From NCBI RefSeq assembly GCF_000148525.1, contig NZ_AEDU01000029.1, positions 26,179 to 90,178 on the forward strand: a DNA stretch of 64,000 bases, written 5' to 3'. This document shows, in pieces, positions 16,393 to 28,547 of the stretch. A program made the position numbers and the translations under genes. The notes beneath the pieces were generated by a model that ran no database searches, was not told the DNA's origin, and saw only the letters and a list, made by a program, of their open reading frames with translations. Positions within the stretch are counted from its first letter, which is position 1. Every line of letters begins with the position of its first letter. Source of the stretch: Streptococcus mitis SK564. GTDB lineage: Bacteria; Bacillota; Bacilli; Lactobacillales; Streptococcaceae.

Positions 16393-18498
16393 ATGAACAA
16401 CAACTTTAATAATTTTAACAACATGGATGATCTATTTAACCAATTGATGGGTGGTATGCGAGGATACAGTTCTGAAAATCGTCGTTACTTGATTAATGGA
16501 CGTGAAGTCACACCTGAGGAATTTGCTCACTATCGTGCAACTGGTCAATTACCAGGAAATGTAGAAGTTGATGGCAAAATGCCACAACAGGCTTCAGGTA
16601 TGAAACAAGATGGTGTCCTTGCTAAACTAGGGCGAAACTTGACAGCAGAAGCTCGCGAGGGCAAGCTGGATCCTGTTATCGGACGAAACAAGGAAATTCA
16701 AGAAACATCTGAGATCCTCTCACGTCGTACCAAGAACAATCCTGTTCTGGTCGGAGATGCAGGTGTTGGTAAGACAGCTGTTGTCGAAGGTCTTGCTCAA
16801 GCAATTGTGAACGGCGATGTTCCAGCTGCTATTAAGAATAAGGAAATTATTTCCATTGATATTTCAGGTCTTGAGGCTGGGACTCAATACCGTGGTAGTT
16901 TTGAAGAAAACGTTCAAAATTTAGTCAATGAAGTGAAAGAAGCAGGGAATATTATCCTCTTCTTTGATGAAATTCACCAAATTCTCGGTGCTGGTAGCAC
17001 TGGTGGAGATAGTGGATCTAAGGGACTTGCAGACATTCTCAAGCCAGCCCTCTCTCGTGGTGAATTGACAGTGATTGGGGCAACAACTCAAGACGAATAC
17101 CGTAACACCATCTTGAAGAATGCAGCTCTTGCTCGTCGTTTCAACGAAGTGAAAGTAAATGCTCCTTCAGCAGAGGATACCTTTAAAATCCTTCAAGGAA
17201 TTCGTGACCTTTATCAACAACACCACAATGTCATCTTGCCAGACGAGGTTTTGAAAGCAGCAGTGGATTATTCTGTTCAGTATATTCCTCAACGTAGTTT
17301 GCCCGATAAGGCTATCGACCTTGTAGATGTAACGGCAGCTCACTTGGCAGCTCAGCATCCAGTAACAGATGTTCATGCTGTTGAACGTGAAATTGAGGTA
17401 GAAAAAGACAAGCAAGAAAAAGCTGTTGAGGCAGAAGATTTTGAAGCAGCTCTAAACTATAAAACACGCATTGCAGAATTGGAAAAGAAAATCGAAAACC
17501 ACACAGAAGATATGAAAGTGACTGCAAGTGTCAACGATGTGGCTGAATCTGTAGAACGAATGACGGGTATCCCAGTATCACAAATGGGAGCATCAGACAT
17601 CGAACGTTTGAAAGATATGGCTCATCGTCTGCAAGATAAGGTAATCGGCCAAGACAAGGCGGTAGAAGCTGTAGCTCGCGCTATCCGTCGTAACCGTGCT
17701 GGTTTTGATGAAGGCAATCGCCCAATCGGTAGTTTCCTCTTTGTAGGACCTACTGGGGTTGGTAAGACGGAGCTTGCTAAGCAATTGGCGCTCGATATGT
17801 TTGGAACCAAGGATGCGATCATCCGTTTGGACATGTCAGAATACAGCGACCGCACAGCCGTATCTAAATTGATTGGTACAACTGCAGGTTATGTTGGTTA
17901 CGATGACAATAGCAATACCTTAACAGAACGTGTTCGTCGCAATCCATACTCAATCGTACTTTTGGATGAGATTGAAAAGGCTGACCCTCAAGTCATCACC
18001 CTTCTCCTCCAAGTTTTGGACGATGGTCGTTTGACAGATGGTCAAGGTAACACTGTCAACTTCAAGAATACGGTGATTATCGCAACTTCAAACGCAGGCT
18101 TTGGTTACGAAGCTAACTTGACAGAAGATGCGGATAAACCAGAATTGATGGATCGTTTGAAACCATTCTTCCGTCCAGAATTCCTCAACCGCTTTAACGC
18201 AGTCATTGAGTTTTCACACTTGACTAAGGAAGACCTTTCTAAGATTGTGGATTTAATGTTGGCTGAAGTCAACCAAACCTTGGCTAAGAAAGACATTGAT
18301 TTGATAGTCAGTCAAGCGGCTAAGGACTATATTACAGAAGAAGGTTATGATGAAGTCATGGGTGTTCGTCCTCTCCGTCGCGTGGTTGAACAAGAAATTC
18401 GGGATAAGGTGACAGACTTCCATTTGGATCACCTAGATGCCAAACACCTAGAAGCTGACATGGAAGATGGTGGTTTAGTTATTCGTGAAAAAGCCTAA
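16393..18498 (+). CDS. clpL: ATP-dependent chaperone/unfoldase ClpL
   Basis: HSP100-family chaperone of 701 residues with two AAA modules. The first has Walker A GDAGVGKT (121-128) and Walker B LFFDEIHQ; the second has Walker A GPTGVGKT (about 452-459) and [10 protein letters not shown] coiled-coil middle region (about 335-370) lies between. The N-terminal domain is short and Asn-rich ([10 protein letters not shown]) and lacks the double ClpN repeat, which separates ClpL from ClpC/ClpE; I see no ClpP-docking loop, in keeping with the family acting as a stand-alone chaperone. CtsR-type sites upstream predict heat control. It converges with luxS on a shared terminator. Confidence 0.95.
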   Translation: MNNNFNNFNNMDDLFNQLMGGMRGYSSENRRYLINGREVTPEEFAHYRATGQLPGNVEVDGKMPQQASGMKQDGVLAKLGRNLTAEAREGKLDPVIGRNKEIQETSEILSRRTKNNPVLVGDAGVGKTAVVEGLAQAIVNGDVPAAIKNKEIISIDISGLEAGTQYRGSFEENVQNLVNEVKEAGNIILFFDEIHQILGAGSTGGDSGSKGLADILKPALSRGELTVIGATTQDEYRNTILKNAALARRFNEVKVNAPSAEDTFKILQGIRDLYQQHHNVILPDEVLKAAVDYSVQYIPQRSLPDKAIDLVDVTAAHLAAQHPVTDVHAVEREIEVEKDKQEKAVEAEDFEAALNYKTRIAELEKKIENHTEDMKVTASVNDVAESVERMTGIPVSQMGASDIERLKDMAHRLQDKVIGQDKAVEAVARAIRRNRAGFDEGNRPIGSFLFVGPTGVGKTELAKQLALDMFGTKDAIIRLDMSEYSDRTAVSKLIGTTAGYVGYDDNSNTLTERVRRNPYSIVLLDEIEKADPQVITLLLQVLDDGRLTDGQGNTVNFKNTVIIATSNAGFGYEANLTEDADKPELMDRLKPFFRPEFLNRFNAVIEFSHLTKEDLSKIVDLMLAEVNQTLAKKDIDLIVSQAAKDYITEEGYDEVMGVRPLRRVVEQEIRDKVTDFHLDHLDAKHLEADMEDGGLVIREKA

Positions 18499-18523
18499 GA
18501 CAAAATTTTGAGAATAAAAAAAG

Positions 18524-18556
18524 AAGGAGCCAGCTGAAAAAACTGGTTCCTTTTGT
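18524..18556. terminator. Bidirectional terminator between clpL and luxS
   Basis: AAGGAGCCAG (18524-18533) pairs with CTGGTTCCTT (18543-18552), one wobble. It is preceded by an A-run and followed by TTTTG, so it can serve both convergent genes. Confidence 0.85.
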
Positions 18557-18558
18557 GT

Positions 18559-19041
18559 CTAAATCACATGGCGCTCAAAGGCATCATCTGAGATTCCTTG
18601 TTCCAAGATGAGTTTCGCCCATTCTTTAGCAGAGAAGAGGCTGTGATCCTTGTAGTTTCCACAAGATTCGATGGTTGTTCCAGGGACATCTTCCCAAGTA
18701 GTAGTTTCAGCGATTTCCTTGAGCGAATCCTTGATAACTGTCGCAATCTCAGCGCTGGTATGACGCCCCCACATAATCATGTGGAAGCCTGTACGGCAGC
18801 CAAATGGTGAACAGTCAATCATGCCGTCGATGCGAGTACGGATGAGTTTAGCTAAGAGGTGCTCAATGGTGTGAAGTCCAGCAGTAGGGATCGAGTCTTC
18901 GTTTGGTTGCACCAAGCGAATATCATAATTGGAGATGATGTCTCCTTTTGGTCCCGTTTCTTCCCCAATCAAGCGAACATAGGGAGCTTTAACAATAGTG
19001 TGGTCAAGTTCAAAACTTTCAACAATAACTTCTTTTGACAT
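18559..19041 (-). CDS. luxS: S-ribosylhomocysteine lyase (AI-2 synthase)
   Basis: Cytosolic metalloenzyme that splits S-ribosylhomocysteine to homocysteine and DPD, the AI-2 precursor (160 residues, standard length). Metal ligands H57 and H61 (HTIEH) and C127 (ESCGNY) and the catalytic cysteine C82 in GCRTGF are visible. The frame stays open upstream, but ATG 19041 is right: it is preceded by AAAGGAT and gives the family N-terminus [14 protein letters not shown]. Monocistronic, with an extended -10 about 30 bases upstream and the bidirectional terminator downstream. Confidence 0.96.
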   Translation of the reverse strand: MSKEVIVESFELDHTIVKAPYVRLIGEETGPKGDIISNYDIRLVQPNEDSIPTAGLHTIEHLLAKLIRTRIDGMIDCSPFGCRTGFHMIMWGRHTSAEIATVIKDSLKEIAETTTWEDVPGTTIESCGNYKDHSLFSAKEWAKLILEQGISDDAFERHVI

Positions 19042-19068
19042 GGTAAATCCTTTCAGTTTTCTCTCTTC

Positions 19069-19077
19069 ATTATAACA
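19069..19077 (-). promoter_or_regulatory. luxS promoter, extended -10
   Basis: On the minus strand TGTTATAAT (TG-N-TATAAT) ends 27 bases before the luxS ATG; no TTGACA-like -35 is seen. Confidence 0.5.
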
Positions 19078-19100
19078 TAAAGCTGGCTCCTTAGGCAGAG

Positions 19101-19128
19101 AGAAAACCTCTCCGAGAGTGGAGAGGTT
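19101..19128 (-). terminator. Terminator of the DUF1846 gene
   Basis: AACCTCTCC (19105-19113) and GGAGAGGTT (19120-19128) form a perfect 9-base stem; on the minus strand it is followed by TTTCTCTC, seven bases after the stop of the DUF1846 gene. Confidence 0.75.
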
Positions 19129-19135
19129 CAAATCG

Positions 19136-20620
19136 TTACTTACGATACAAGCGGTCGTATTGGTAGTAAGGGTCAAAGGTAACGTTGATACCCAATTTGC
19201 GAAGGACATTCTTATCTTCATCAGTCAAGATGATGGTTGAGTGGGCTTCGCTTCCTTTGAGGTTGCCGAGCTCTTCCATAGCACGAGCAGCATCAGGATT
19301 TTCTGTAGCTGTGATAGCAAGTGCAATCAGGATTTCATTTGAATGCAGACGTGGATTGCGGCTACCTAGATGATCGATTTTAAGACCTTGGATTGGCTTA
19401 ACAACTTCAGGTTCGATTAGTTTTACTTCTTTAGCGATGTCAGCTGATTTCTTGATGGCGTTGATCAAGGCAGCGGCTGTTGGACCAAAGAGTTCTGAGT
19501 TCTTACCAGTCACGATTTCCCCATTTGGCAATTCAAGGGCTAGGGCAGGGCCACCAGTTTCTTCTGCCTTTTGACGAGCAACGACAGCAACCTTCCGGTC
19601 TGCAGGTGTGATACCGAGGTCGTTCATGAGCAACTCAATTTTCTTAACAGCAGCTTCACCAACTTTTTCAGCTTTAAAGTCAAGAACAGTTTGATAGTAA
19701 CGTCGGATGATTTCTTGTTTAGAAGCTTCGATAGCAGCTTCATCATCTGTAATAGCGAAGCCAACCATGTTGACACCCATGTCTGTCGGTGAAGCGTATG
19801 GAGATTCACCAAGGATACGTTCTAACATGCGTTTGAGAACTGGGAAAATTTCAATATCACGGTTGTAGTTGACAGTAGTTTCTCCATAGGTTTGAAGATG
19901 GAAAGGGTCAATCATGTTGACATCGTCAAGGTCAGCTGTGGCAGCCTCGTAGGCCAAATTGACTGGGTGATGAAGGGGAAGATTCCAAACGGGGAAGGTT
20001 TCAAATTTAGCGTAGCCAGACTTGATACCATTGATTTGGTCGTGGTACATATTTGACATACAGGTTGCCAATTTTCCAGAACCAGGTCCAGGAGCAGTTA
20101 CGACAATCAAGTTACGACTGGTTTTGATGTAGTCATTTTTTCCCATACCTTCTGGAGAAATGATATGATCCATATCCGTCGGATATCCTTTGATTGGATA
20201 ATGAAGATAAGAATCAATTCCGTTTTTCTCAAGTTGGTTGCGGAAGGCATCTGCAGCTGGTTGGCCAGCGTACTGTGTGATGACCACTGAGCCAACAAAA
20301 ATTCCCAATTCATTGAATTTATCAATCAAGCGAAGAACTTCTTGGTCATAAGAAATGCCCAAGTCACCACGTGCTTTAGAATGTTCGATGTTGCTAGCAT
20401 TAATGGCAATCACAACCTCAACTTGCTCTTTCAATTCTTGTAAGAGCTTGATTTTGTTGTCAGGCTCATAACCAGGAAGAACACGAGCGGCGTGGAAATC
20501 TTCTAACATTTTGCCACCAAACTCTAAGTAGAGCTTGCCGTCAAATTGGTTAATGCGCTCCAAAATGTGGTCGCGCTGTAGATTCAAATATTGTTCAGAA
20601 CTAAAAGCTTGTTTTTTCAT
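19136..20620 (-). CDS. DUF1846 family protein
   Basis: Soluble protein of 494 residues belonging to the DUF1846 family, known structurally but without a settled biochemical role. The N-terminal part reads like a nucleotide/ATPase-like alpha/beta domain ([20 protein letters not shown], then [18 protein letters not shown]); a [18 protein letters not shown] segment near residue 175 is a P-loop-like turn. ATG 20620 follows GAGGT at proper spacing. It is transcribed divergently from dexB and ends at its own hairpin. The neighbourhood luxS-DUF1846-dexB is, to my recollection, conserved in the mitis group and says nothing direct about function. Confidence 0.85.
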   Translation of the reverse strand: MKKQAFSSEQYLNLQRDHILERINQFDGKLYLEFGGKMLEDFHAARVLPGYEPDNKIKLLQELKEQVEVVIAINASNIEHSKARGDLGISYDQEVLRLIDKFNELGIFVGSVVITQYAGQPAADAFRNQLEKNGIDSYLHYPIKGYPTDMDHIISPEGMGKNDYIKTSRNLIVVTAPGPGSGKLATCMSNMYHDQINGIKSGYAKFETFPVWNLPLHHPVNLAYEAATADLDDVNMIDPFHLQTYGETTVNYNRDIEIFPVLKRMLERILGESPYASPTDMGVNMVGFAITDDEAAIEASKQEIIRRYYQTVLDFKAEKVGEAAVKKIELLMNDLGITPADRKVAVVARQKAEETGGPALALELPNGEIVTGKNSELFGPTAAALINAIKKSADIAKEVKLIEPEVVKPIQGLKIDHLGSRNPRLHSNEILIALAITATENPDAARAMEELGNLKGSEAHSTIILTDEDKNVLRKLGINVTFDPYYQYDRLYRK

Positions 20621-20699
20621 TTTTTTACCTCTGACCTCTATTATAATAAAAAATTGGAAGTTAGGAAACTATGGAGTTAAAAAAGGAATCAAAAAGATT

Positions 20700-20738
20700 A
20701 GGCAAACGCTTGCATAAAATTCTAAAAAGGGCTATCAT
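20700..20738 (+). promoter_or_regulatory. dexB promoter overlapping a cre-like site
   Basis: TTGCAT (20710-20715) and TATCAT (20733-20738) are 17 bases apart. The bases 20700-20714 match the CcpA operator consensus WTGNAANCGNWNNCW with one mismatch and overlap the -35, so glucose repression of dexB is expected. Confidence 0.65.
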
Positions 20739-20763
20739 AGACTATAGATTATTAAAATAATGA

Positions 20764-22380
<1,617 letters not shown>

Positions 22381-22420
22381 ATATTTTTTACAGAAAAATT
22401 TAAAATTGAAATCGTATAAA

Positions 22421-22465
22421 AACAAGGGAGGACTGTATGAAAGACAGAAATCCTTTGTTTTTTTA
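22421..22465 (+). terminator. dexB terminator
   Basis: ACAAGGGA (22422-22429) pairs with TCCTTTGT (22451-22458), with an inner CTGT/ACAG stem, and is followed by a run of seven T. Confidence 0.8.
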
Positions 22466-22507
22466 TGACTAAGATTTATAAACTTTCATTCTCAAAATTC
22501 AATTAAC

Positions 22508-22536
22508 TTTACAAATTTCCACTATTTTGGTAAAAT
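22508..22536 (+). promoter_or_regulatory. Promoter of the AliB-like gene
   Basis: TTTACA (22508-22513) and TAAAAT (22531-22536) have a 17-base spacer; the start codon is 39 bases further, behind AAAGGAG. Confidence 0.7.
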
Positions 22537-22575
22537 AAACTTATGTTACAAAAACTAACATAAAGGAGAAAGAAG

Positions 22576-24534
22576 ATGACTACAAAAAAGCGTGTCCTTA
22601 GTGCAGGCCTGACTTTTGCGGCTGCCTTGCTTTTAGCTGCTTGCGGACAATCTGGTTCAGATACAAAAACTTACTCATCAACCTTTAGTGGAAATCCAAC
22701 TACATTTAACTATTTATTAGACTACTACGCTGATAATACAGCTATTATTACCAACCTAGTTGATGGTTTGCTTGAAAATGACAACCACGGAAACCTAGTT
22801 CCATCTTTGGCAGAAGACTGGTCTGTTTCAAGCGACGGCCTGACTTATACCTATAAATTGAGAAAAGATGCCAAATGGTTCACGGCTGACGGTGAAGAGT
22901 ACGCCCCAGTCAAGGCACAAGATTTTGTGACAGGGATTAAGTACGCAGTGGACAATAAATCACAGGCCATTGACTTGATTCAAAACTCGATCAAGGGCTT
23001 GAATGATTATATTACAGGAGCGGATTCTGACTTTTCTAAGGTTGGGGTGAAGGCCATTGACGACCAGACTGTTGAGTATACTTTGGCACGCCCAGAACCT
23101 TACTGGAACTCAAAAACAACAAACAGTATTCTTTTCCCAGTAAACGAAGAGTTTCTAAATTCAAAAGGGAAAGATTTTGGTACCCTATCTCCAGATAGTA
23201 TTCTTTACAGCGGACCTTATTTGTTAAAAGATTTCACATCAAAATCATCGATTGAGTATGTGAAAAATCCGCATTACTACGATCATGACAAAGTATCAAT
23301 TGAACATGTGAAATTGGCTTACTTTGATGGCTCAGACCAAGAATTGACCATCCGTAACTTTGAAAGTGGAGCCTATTCGATCGCTGGGGTTTATCCAAAT
23401 AGTTCTAACTTTGCTAAGACCAAGGAAAAATATAAGGATAATATCGTCTATAGCTTGCAGGACAAGACTTCTTGGTATTTCAATTTTAACGTCAACCGTA
23501 AGGCTTATAACCATACGTCTAAAACGACAGATGAGCAGAAGAAGTCAACTGAGACAGCTGTCTTGAACAAAAAATTCCGTCAAGCGGTGAACTTTGCCTT
23601 GGATCGCACAGCCTATTCTGCCCAGTCAAATGGGGAAGAAGCGGCAAGCAAGACCCTTCGTAATACTCTAGTGCCTCCTACATTTGTCCAAGTGGGAGAC
23701 AAGACCTTTGGAGAAGTAGTCGCTTCTGAATTGGTCAACTATGGCACAGAATGGTCAGGTATTAACTTGGCAGATGCTCAGGATGCCTACTTTAACAAAG
23801 AAAAAGCCCAAGCAAAATTTGCGGAAGCTAAAAAAGAATTGGCAAGTCAAGGTGTGACCTTCCCTATTCACTTGGATGTGGCGGTTGATCAGACGAATAA
23901 AAATGCTGTGACAGGTATGAACTCTGTTAAACAGACTCTTGAATCAGTTTTGGGTGCTGATAATATTGTCATTGATGTTCAGCAACTGTCAACAGATGAT
24001 TTTAATAACGTAGCCTTCTTAGCACCAACGCCAGCTGATCGAGACTACGATTTGAACTTTGATGGCTGGGTAGGTGATTACCAAGATCCATCAACTTATC
24101 TCAATCCTTTCAATGCAGAGGATGGATTCTACCTCAAGATTTTTGGTCTAGATGCCAAGGAAGATAAAGCAAAAATTGCTAGCTTAGGTTTGGATACTTA
24201 CACTAAAATGCTTAAGGAAGCGGATAGTGAAAACAAAGATGTAGCGAAGCGTTATGAAAAATACGCTGAAGCTCAAGCTTGGATGATCGATAGCTCTCTC
24301 ATTATGTCAGCTATGTCAAATGGTGGGACAGCTTTTGTAACTAAAGTGACACCATTTACAAGAGGTTATTCATTGGTTGGTATCAAGGGTGATGGAAATA
24401 ATTATAAGTACATGAAACTGCAAAAAGATACAGTTACGACTAAACAGTATGAAGAAGCCAAGACTAAATGGGAGCAAGAGAGCAAAAAAGCAATTGAAAA
24501 AGCTCAAAAAGAAGCAGAAAAGCATGTTAAATAA
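22576..24534 (+). CDS. Oligopeptide-binding lipoprotein, AliB/AliD-like
   Basis: Extracellular lipid-anchored peptide-binding protein of the family-5 solute-binding fold (652 residues). The leader ends in LLAAC with C23 as the lipidated cysteine. Shared blocks with AliA at the other end of the locus include SLAEDWSVSSDGLTYTYKLR, FRQAVNFALDRTAY, VPPTFVQVGDKTFGE and a charged KKAIEKAQKEAEKHVK tail. Such proteins feed peptides to the chromosomal Ami permease and can act as peptide sensors. Its place between dexB and wzg is the arrangement I know from commensal mitis-group capsule loci and from non-encapsulated pneumococci (aliD), not from classic encapsulated pneumococci. Own promoter and terminator. 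I leave the symbol blank since AliB, AliC and AliD cannot be separated by eye. Confidence 0.9.
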   Translation: MTTKKRVLSAGLTFAAALLLAACGQSGSDTKTYSSTFSGNPTTFNYLLDYYADNTAIITNLVDGLLENDNHGNLVPSLAEDWSVSSDGLTYTYKLRKDAKWFTADGEEYAPVKAQDFVTGIKYAVDNKSQAIDLIQNSIKGLNDYITGADSDFSKVGVKAIDDQTVEYTLARPEPYWNSKTTNSILFPVNEEFLNSKGKDFGTLSPDSILYSGPYLLKDFTSKSSIEYVKNPHYYDHDKVSIEHVKLAYFDGSDQELTIRNFESGAYSIAGVYPNSSNFAKTKEKYKDNIVYSLQDKTSWYFNFNVNRKAYNHTSKTTDEQKKSTETAVLNKKFRQAVNFALDRTAYSAQSNGEEAASKTLRNTLVPPTFVQVGDKTFGEVVASELVNYGTEWSGINLADAQDAYFNKEKAQAKFAEAKKELASQGVTFPIHLDVAVDQTNKNAVTGMNSVKQTLESVLGADNIVIDVQQLSTDDFNNVAFLAPTPADRDYDLNFDGWVGDYQDPSTYLNPFNAEDGFYLKIFGLDAKEDKAKIASLGLDTYTKMLKEADSENKDVAKRYEKYAEAQAWMIDSSLIMSAMSNGGTAFVTKVTPFTRGYSLVGIKGDGNNYKYMKLQKDTVTTKQYEEAKTKWEQESKKAIEKAQKEAEKHVK

Positions 24535-24540
24535 TAACGA

Positions 24541-24593
24541 GCAGTTCTATTGGATGGTTTTTATAAAGCCATCTTGATAGGGCTGTTTTTTGT
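24541..24593 (+). terminator. Terminator of the AliB-like gene
   Basis: A hairpin with CAGTTCTAT pairing GATAGGGCTG (wobbles) and inner GATGG/CCATC ends in a TTTTTTG tract. Confidence 0.75.
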
Positions 24594-24605
24594 ATATTGC
24601 AGTTC

Positions 24606-24718
24606 ATACTCTTCGAAAATTTTTCCAAAGCGCATCAGCTCTATCTGCAACCTTAAAACAGTGTTTTGAGCAACATGAAGCTAGCTTCCTAGTTTCTTCT
24701 TTTATTTTCATTGAGTAT
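24606..24718 (+). repeat. BOX element upstream of the capsule promoter
   Basis: 113-base BOX element in forward orientation: boxA start ATACTCTTCGAAAAT, one shortened boxB with the AAAACAGTGTTTTGAG palindrome, and boxC ending TTTTCATTGAGTAT. It lacks the GGCAAGGCGACG core of boxA. Confidence 0.85.
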
Positions 24719-24958
24719 CAGACTTTTGTGTGATTATACTTTTTTATTTATAGAAAAGAGTTTAGAAACACTGATATATGATGTTGATATCAAATAATAC
24801 TACTACAAAAATACTATAGTACTTCTACTTTCGAGTAGGAATTAAAATTTTATGAGACACGAAAAACCTGGATCAAAGATTATCTATAAAAGTGTTAATT
24901 GTAGAATTTATATTAAAAAAGTGATATAATAGGACTATTAAATATATAGGTGATAATC
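24719..24958 (+). promoter_or_regulatory. Capsule operon upstream region and promoter
   Basis: AT-rich 240-base stretch before wzg. An extended -10 TGATATAAT (24922-24930) lies 28 bases before the wzg ATG; the best -35 candidate, TTGTAG (24899-24904), has a long 20-base spacer, so the extended -10 probably dominates. A small hairpin with a TTCG loop (CTACT/AGTAG, 24825-24838) lies about 90 bases upstream. No cre or CtsR-like site was recognised. Confidence 0.6.
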
Positions 24959-26404
24959 ATGAGTAGACGTTTTAAAAAATCACGCTCACATAAAACAAAA
25001 CAGAATATTAACATATTCTTGTTGCTTGTTTATTCATTGCTGAGCGGGTTTTTATTGTTCTTAATCTTTAAGTATAATATGCTTGCTTTTAGAAACTTGA
25101 ATGTTGTAGTTGCAGTTTTTACCTTTATGGTTGCTATTAGTGCTACACTACTAATAATCTATAGAAAAGCCGAAAAGTTCACGATTTTCTTTTTGACACT
25201 AGCTGTTTTAGTGAGTTCGGTTTCTTTGTTTGCTCTGCAACAATTTGTGGGATTCACAAGTCATATTAATGCAACTTCAAATTATTCAGAGTATTCTCTC
25301 AGCGTCGTTGTTTTAAAGGATAGTGATATCAATCATGTTACCCAATTATCTAGTGTTATGGGGCCAACAGGTACGGATAATGAGAATATTCAAAAGCTAA
25401 TCTCTGATATTAAGACGAGTCAAAATAAGGATTTGACGGTTGAAAAAAGTAATTCTTACTTATCAACTTATAAAAGTTTGATTTCTGGAGAGGCCAAAGC
25501 CATTGTCTTAAATAGTGTATTTGAGAATATTATTGAGGCAGAGTATCCGGATTATGCTTCTAAAATCAAGAAAATTTACACTAAAAAAATGACTAAAGAG
25601 GTTGAGACTCCTAAGGTATCTAAAGATCGCTTTTTCAATATCTATGTCAGTGGGATTGATACTTACGGTGCCATTAGTTCAGTTTCTCGCTCAGATGTCA
25701 ATATTCTAATGACGGTCAATAGGGATACGAAGAGAATCCTTCTTACAACAACTCCTCGAGATTCATATGTTCCTATTGCTGATGGTGGAAATAATCAAAA
25801 GGATAAATTAACTCATGCTGGTATATACGGAGTTGATTCATCCATTCACACCCTAGAGAATCTCTATGGTGTAGATATTAATTATTATGTTCGTTTGAAT
25901 TTTACCTCATTTTTGAAATTGATTGACCTGTTGGGTGGAGTAGATGTTTATAATGAACAAGAGTTTTCATTACAAAATGGGAAGGTTCATTTCCCCGTTG
26001 GGAATGTTCACCTTGATTCCGAACAGGCTCTTGGTTTTGTTCGTGAACGGTACTCATTAGCAGATGGAGATCGTGACCGTGGTCGAAACCAACAAAAGGT
26101 TATTGTAGCAATTATTCAGAAGTTGACTTCAACCGAGGCCTTAAAAAACTACAGCAATATCCTTCAAGGATTACAGGATTCCCTTCAAACAAATATGCCG
26201 ATTGAGACTATGATGGATCTAGTGAATACTCAATTGGAAAGTGGAGGTAATTATAAAGTAAATTCTCAAGATTTAAAAGGGACAGGTCGAATGGATCTTC
26301 CTTCCTATGCAATGCCAGACAGTAGTCTCTATATGATGGAAATCGATGACAGTAGTCTAGCTACAGTCAAGGCAGCTATACAGGATGTGATGGAGGGTAG
26401 ATGA
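24959..26404 (+). CDS. wzg: Capsule attachment protein Wzg (CpsA, LytR-CpsA-Psr family)
   Basis: Membrane protein of 481 residues: basic N-terminus [15 protein letters not shown], about three hydrophobic segments within the first 110 residues, a DNA_PPF-like accessory domain, then the LCP domain. LCP landmarks include [38 protein letters not shown] and the arginine-rich [17 protein letters not shown] enzymes transfer undecaprenyl-pyrophosphate-linked glycans to the cell wall. ATG 24959 gives the canonical start and length; an in-frame GTG nine bases upstream overlaps the AGGTGA ribosome site and is rejected. First gene of the capsule operon; wzh follows after one base. Confidence 0.95.
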   Translation: MSRRFKKSRSHKTKQNINIFLLLVYSLLSGFLLFLIFKYNMLAFRNLNVVVAVFTFMVAISATLLIIYRKAEKFTIFFLTLAVLVSSVSLFALQQFVGFTSHINATSNYSEYSLSVVVLKDSDINHVTQLSSVMGPTGTDNENIQKLISDIKTSQNKDLTVEKSNSYLSTYKSLISGEAKAIVLNSVFENIIEAEYPDYASKIKKIYTKKMTKEVETPKVSKDRFFNIYVSGIDTYGAISSVSRSDVNILMTVNRDTKRILLTTTPRDSYVPIADGGNNQKDKLTHAGIYGVDSSIHTLENLYGVDINYYVRLNFTSFLKLIDLLGGVDVYNEQEFSLQNGKVHFPVGNVHLDSEQALGFVRERYSLADGDRDRGRNQQKVIVAIIQKLTSTEALKNYSNILQGLQDSLQTNMPIETMMDLVNTQLESGGNYKVNSQDLKGTGRMDLPSYAMPDSSLYMMEIDDSSLATVKAAIQDVMEGR

Positions 26405-26405
26405 A

Positions 26406-27137
26406 ATGATAGACATCCATTCGCATATCGTTTTTGATGTAGATGATGGGCCAAAGTCGATAGAGGATAGCAAGGCACTTTTAAGAGAAGCTTATAATCA
26501 AGGGGTTCGAATGATTGTGTCTACTTCACATCGTCGAAAAGGAATGTTTGAAACTCCAGAAGAAAAAATTGCAACAAATTTTATTAAGGTTCGTGAAATT
26601 GCAAAAGAAGTAGCAGATGATTTAGTCATTGCTTATGGCGCAGAGATATACTATACTTCGGATGTTCTAGAAAAGCTAGAAAAAAAAGAAATTCCTACCC
26701 TTAATGATAGCCGTTATGCTTTGATTGAGTTTAGCATGCACACTCCCTATCGTGAGATTCATACGGGATTGAGTAATATTTTGATGTTGGGAATCACACC
26801 AGTAATTGCTCATATTGAACGTTATGATGCTTTAGAGAATAATGAAAAACGCGTTCGCGAACTGATTGATATGGGTTGCTATACTCAGATAAATAGTTAT
26901 CATGTTTTAAAACCTAAGCTCTTTGGTGAAAGATATAAATTTATGAAAAAGAGAGCTCGGTATTTTTTGGAACGTGATTTAGTTCATGTAGTTGCAAGTG
27001 ACATGCATAATTTAGACAGTAGACCTCCATATATGGAACAGGCATACGATATCATTGCTAAGAAATATGGAGCGAAAAAAGCGAAAGAACTTTTTGTAGA
27101 AAATCCCAGAAAAATTATAATGGATCAATTAATTTAG
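26406..27137 (+). CDS. wzh: Capsule tyrosine phosphatase Wzh (CpsB, PHP family)
   Basis: Metal-dependent phosphotyrosine phosphatase (243 residues) of the PHP fold that dephosphorylates Wze. The metal-binding motifs are intact: [15 protein letters not shown] at the N-terminus, [18 protein letters not shown], a central AHIERYDA and the C-terminal ASDMHN. Together with Wzd and Wze it forms the phosphoregulatory module controlling capsule amount and septal assembly. Spacing to wzg and wzd (1 and 8 bases) indicates one transcript. Confidence 0.95.
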   Translation: MIDIHSHIVFDVDDGPKSIEDSKALLREAYNQGVRMIVSTSHRRKGMFETPEEKIATNFIKVREIAKEVADDLVIAYGAEIYYTSDVLEKLEKKEIPTLNDSRYALIEFSMHTPYREIHTGLSNILMLGITPVIAHIERYDALENNEKRVRELIDMGCYTQINSYHVLKPKLFGERYKFMKKRARYFLERDLVHVVASDMHNLDSRPPYMEQAYDIIAKKYGAKKAKELFVENPRKIIMDQLI

Positions 27138-27145
27138 GAGAAAAT

Positions 27146-27838
27146 ATGAAAGATCAAAACACTTTGGAAATCGATGTATTTCAACTATTTAGAGCTTTAT
27201 GGAAAAGAAAGTTAGTCATTTTATTAGTGGCAATTATAACTTCTTCAGTTGCTTTTGCCTACAGTACTTTTGTTATCAAACCTGAGTTTACCAGTACGAC
27301 TCGGATTTATGTAGTTAACCGTAATCAAGGAGAGAAGTCTGGTTTAACCAATCAAGACTTGCAGGCAGGATCATACTTGGTTAAAGACTATCGTGAAATT
27401 ATCCTATCGCAGGATGTTTTGGAGAAAGTTGTTTCTGATTTGAAACTAGATTTGACGCCAAAAGGTTTGGCTAATAAAATTAAAGTGACAGTACCAGTTG
27501 ATACCCGTATTGTGTCTATTTCAGTTAATAATCGAGTTCCTGAAGAGGCAAGCCGTATTGCTAACTCTTTGAGAGAAGTAGCTGCTCAAAAAATTATCAG
27601 TATTACTCGTGTTTCAGATGTAACAACCCTTGAGGAGGCACGACCAGCGATATCACCGTCTTCGCCAAATATTCGTCGTAATACTGTGATTGGAGCAGGA
27701 CTTGGAGCAGGCTTAGTGATTGTAGTAGTGCTATTAATTGAACTATTTGATGACCGTGTAAAACGTCCAGAAGATATAGAAGATGTTATGGAGATTCCAC
27801 TCCTTGGAATTATTCCAAATCTGGATAAAGTAAAGTAA
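27146..27838 (+). CDS. wzd: Polysaccharide co-polymerase membrane protein Wzd (CpsC)
   Basis: Membrane adaptor (230 residues) with two membrane segments, about 24-44 and 178-198, enclosing an extracellular loop typical of the Wzz/PCP2b family, and a cytoplasmic C-terminal tail that activates the kinase Wze. In Firmicutes the adaptor and kinase are separate proteins, as here. The Pro-rich segment [11 protein letters not shown] before the second membrane helix is the family signature. It lies between wzh and wze in the invariant capsule order. Confidence 0.95.
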   Translation: MKDQNTLEIDVFQLFRALWKRKLVILLVAIITSSVAFAYSTFVIKPEFTSTTRIYVVNRNQGEKSGLTNQDLQAGSYLVKDYREIILSQDVLEKVVSDLKLDLTPKGLANKIKVTVPVDTRIVSISVNNRVPEEASRIANSLREVAAQKIISITRVSDVTTLEEARPAISPSSPNIRRNTVIGAGLGAGLVIVVVLLIELFDDRVKRPEDIEDVMEIPLLGIIPNLDKVK

Positions 27839-27848
27839 GGGAGAAGAG

Positions 27849-28532
27849 ATGGCAAAGTTAGAACTATCACAACAGAAACTTAACTCTGTAAAAAAAGCAG
27901 AAGAGTACTATAATGCTTTACGAACAAATGTACAATTGAGCGGCAATGACTTGAAGGTTATTGTGGTCACCTCAGTTGATTCTAGTGAAGGAAAATCTAC
28001 AACTTCTACTAATATTGCTTGGGCTTTTGCACGTGCAGGCTATAAGACTCTTTTGATTGATGCAGATATCCGGAACTCAGTTATGTCAGGAGTATTTAAG
28101 TCAAGAGAAAGAATTACAGGCTTGACAGACTATCTGGCTGGAACTCAGGATTTGTCAAATGGACTTTGTGAGACAAATGTTGACAATTTATTTGTCATCG
28201 AGTCAGGAGTGTCTTCTCCTAATCCAACAGCTCTTCTTCAAAGTGACAACTTTGGAATTGTGATTGAAACCTTACGTAAATATTTCGACTATATTATCGT
28301 TGATACGGCACCAATTGGAGTTGTAATTGATGCAGCTATTATTGTGCAAAAATGCGATGCATCCATTTTAGTTGTAGAATCAGGAGCTGCAAAACGAAGA
28401 GAAGTACAAAAAGCTAAAAGCCAGTTAGAACAAGCAGGAAAACCATTTTTAGGTGTTGTTCTCAATAAATTTGATGTTCAACGTGAAAAATATGGTTCTT
28501 ACGGTGGTTATGGTAATTATGGTAAAAAATAA
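27849..28532 (+). CDS. wze: Capsule autophosphorylating tyrosine kinase Wze (CpsD)
   Basis: BY-kinase (227 residues) activated by Wzd. Walker A is SSEGKSTTSTN (about residues 41-51), Walker A' LLIDADIRNS and Walker B IIVDTAPIG. The C-terminus carries the tyrosine cluster YGSYGGYGNYGKK, the phosphorylation tail; four tyrosines are visible. Phosphorylation and dephosphorylation by Wzh tune capsule export. Followed after 15 bases by wchA, where the serotype-specific part begins. Confidence 0.95.
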   Translation: MAKLELSQQKLNSVKKAEEYYNALRTNVQLSGNDLKVIVVTSVDSSEGKSTTSTNIAWAFARAGYKTLLIDADIRNSVMSGVFKSRERITGLTDYLAGTQDLSNGLCETNVDNLFVIESGVSSPNPTALLQSDNFGIVIETLRKYFDYIIVDTAPIGVVIDAAIIVQKCDASILVVESGAAKRREVQKAKSQLEQAGKPFLGVVLNKFDVQREKYGSYGGYGNYGKK

Positions 28533-28547
28533 CCTGGGGAAGATTTT

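Noticed and set aside
24719..24958. Classic -35/-10 promoter for the capsule operon
   Set aside because: The only -35-like hexamer is 20 bases from the -10; an extended -10 explains the site better.
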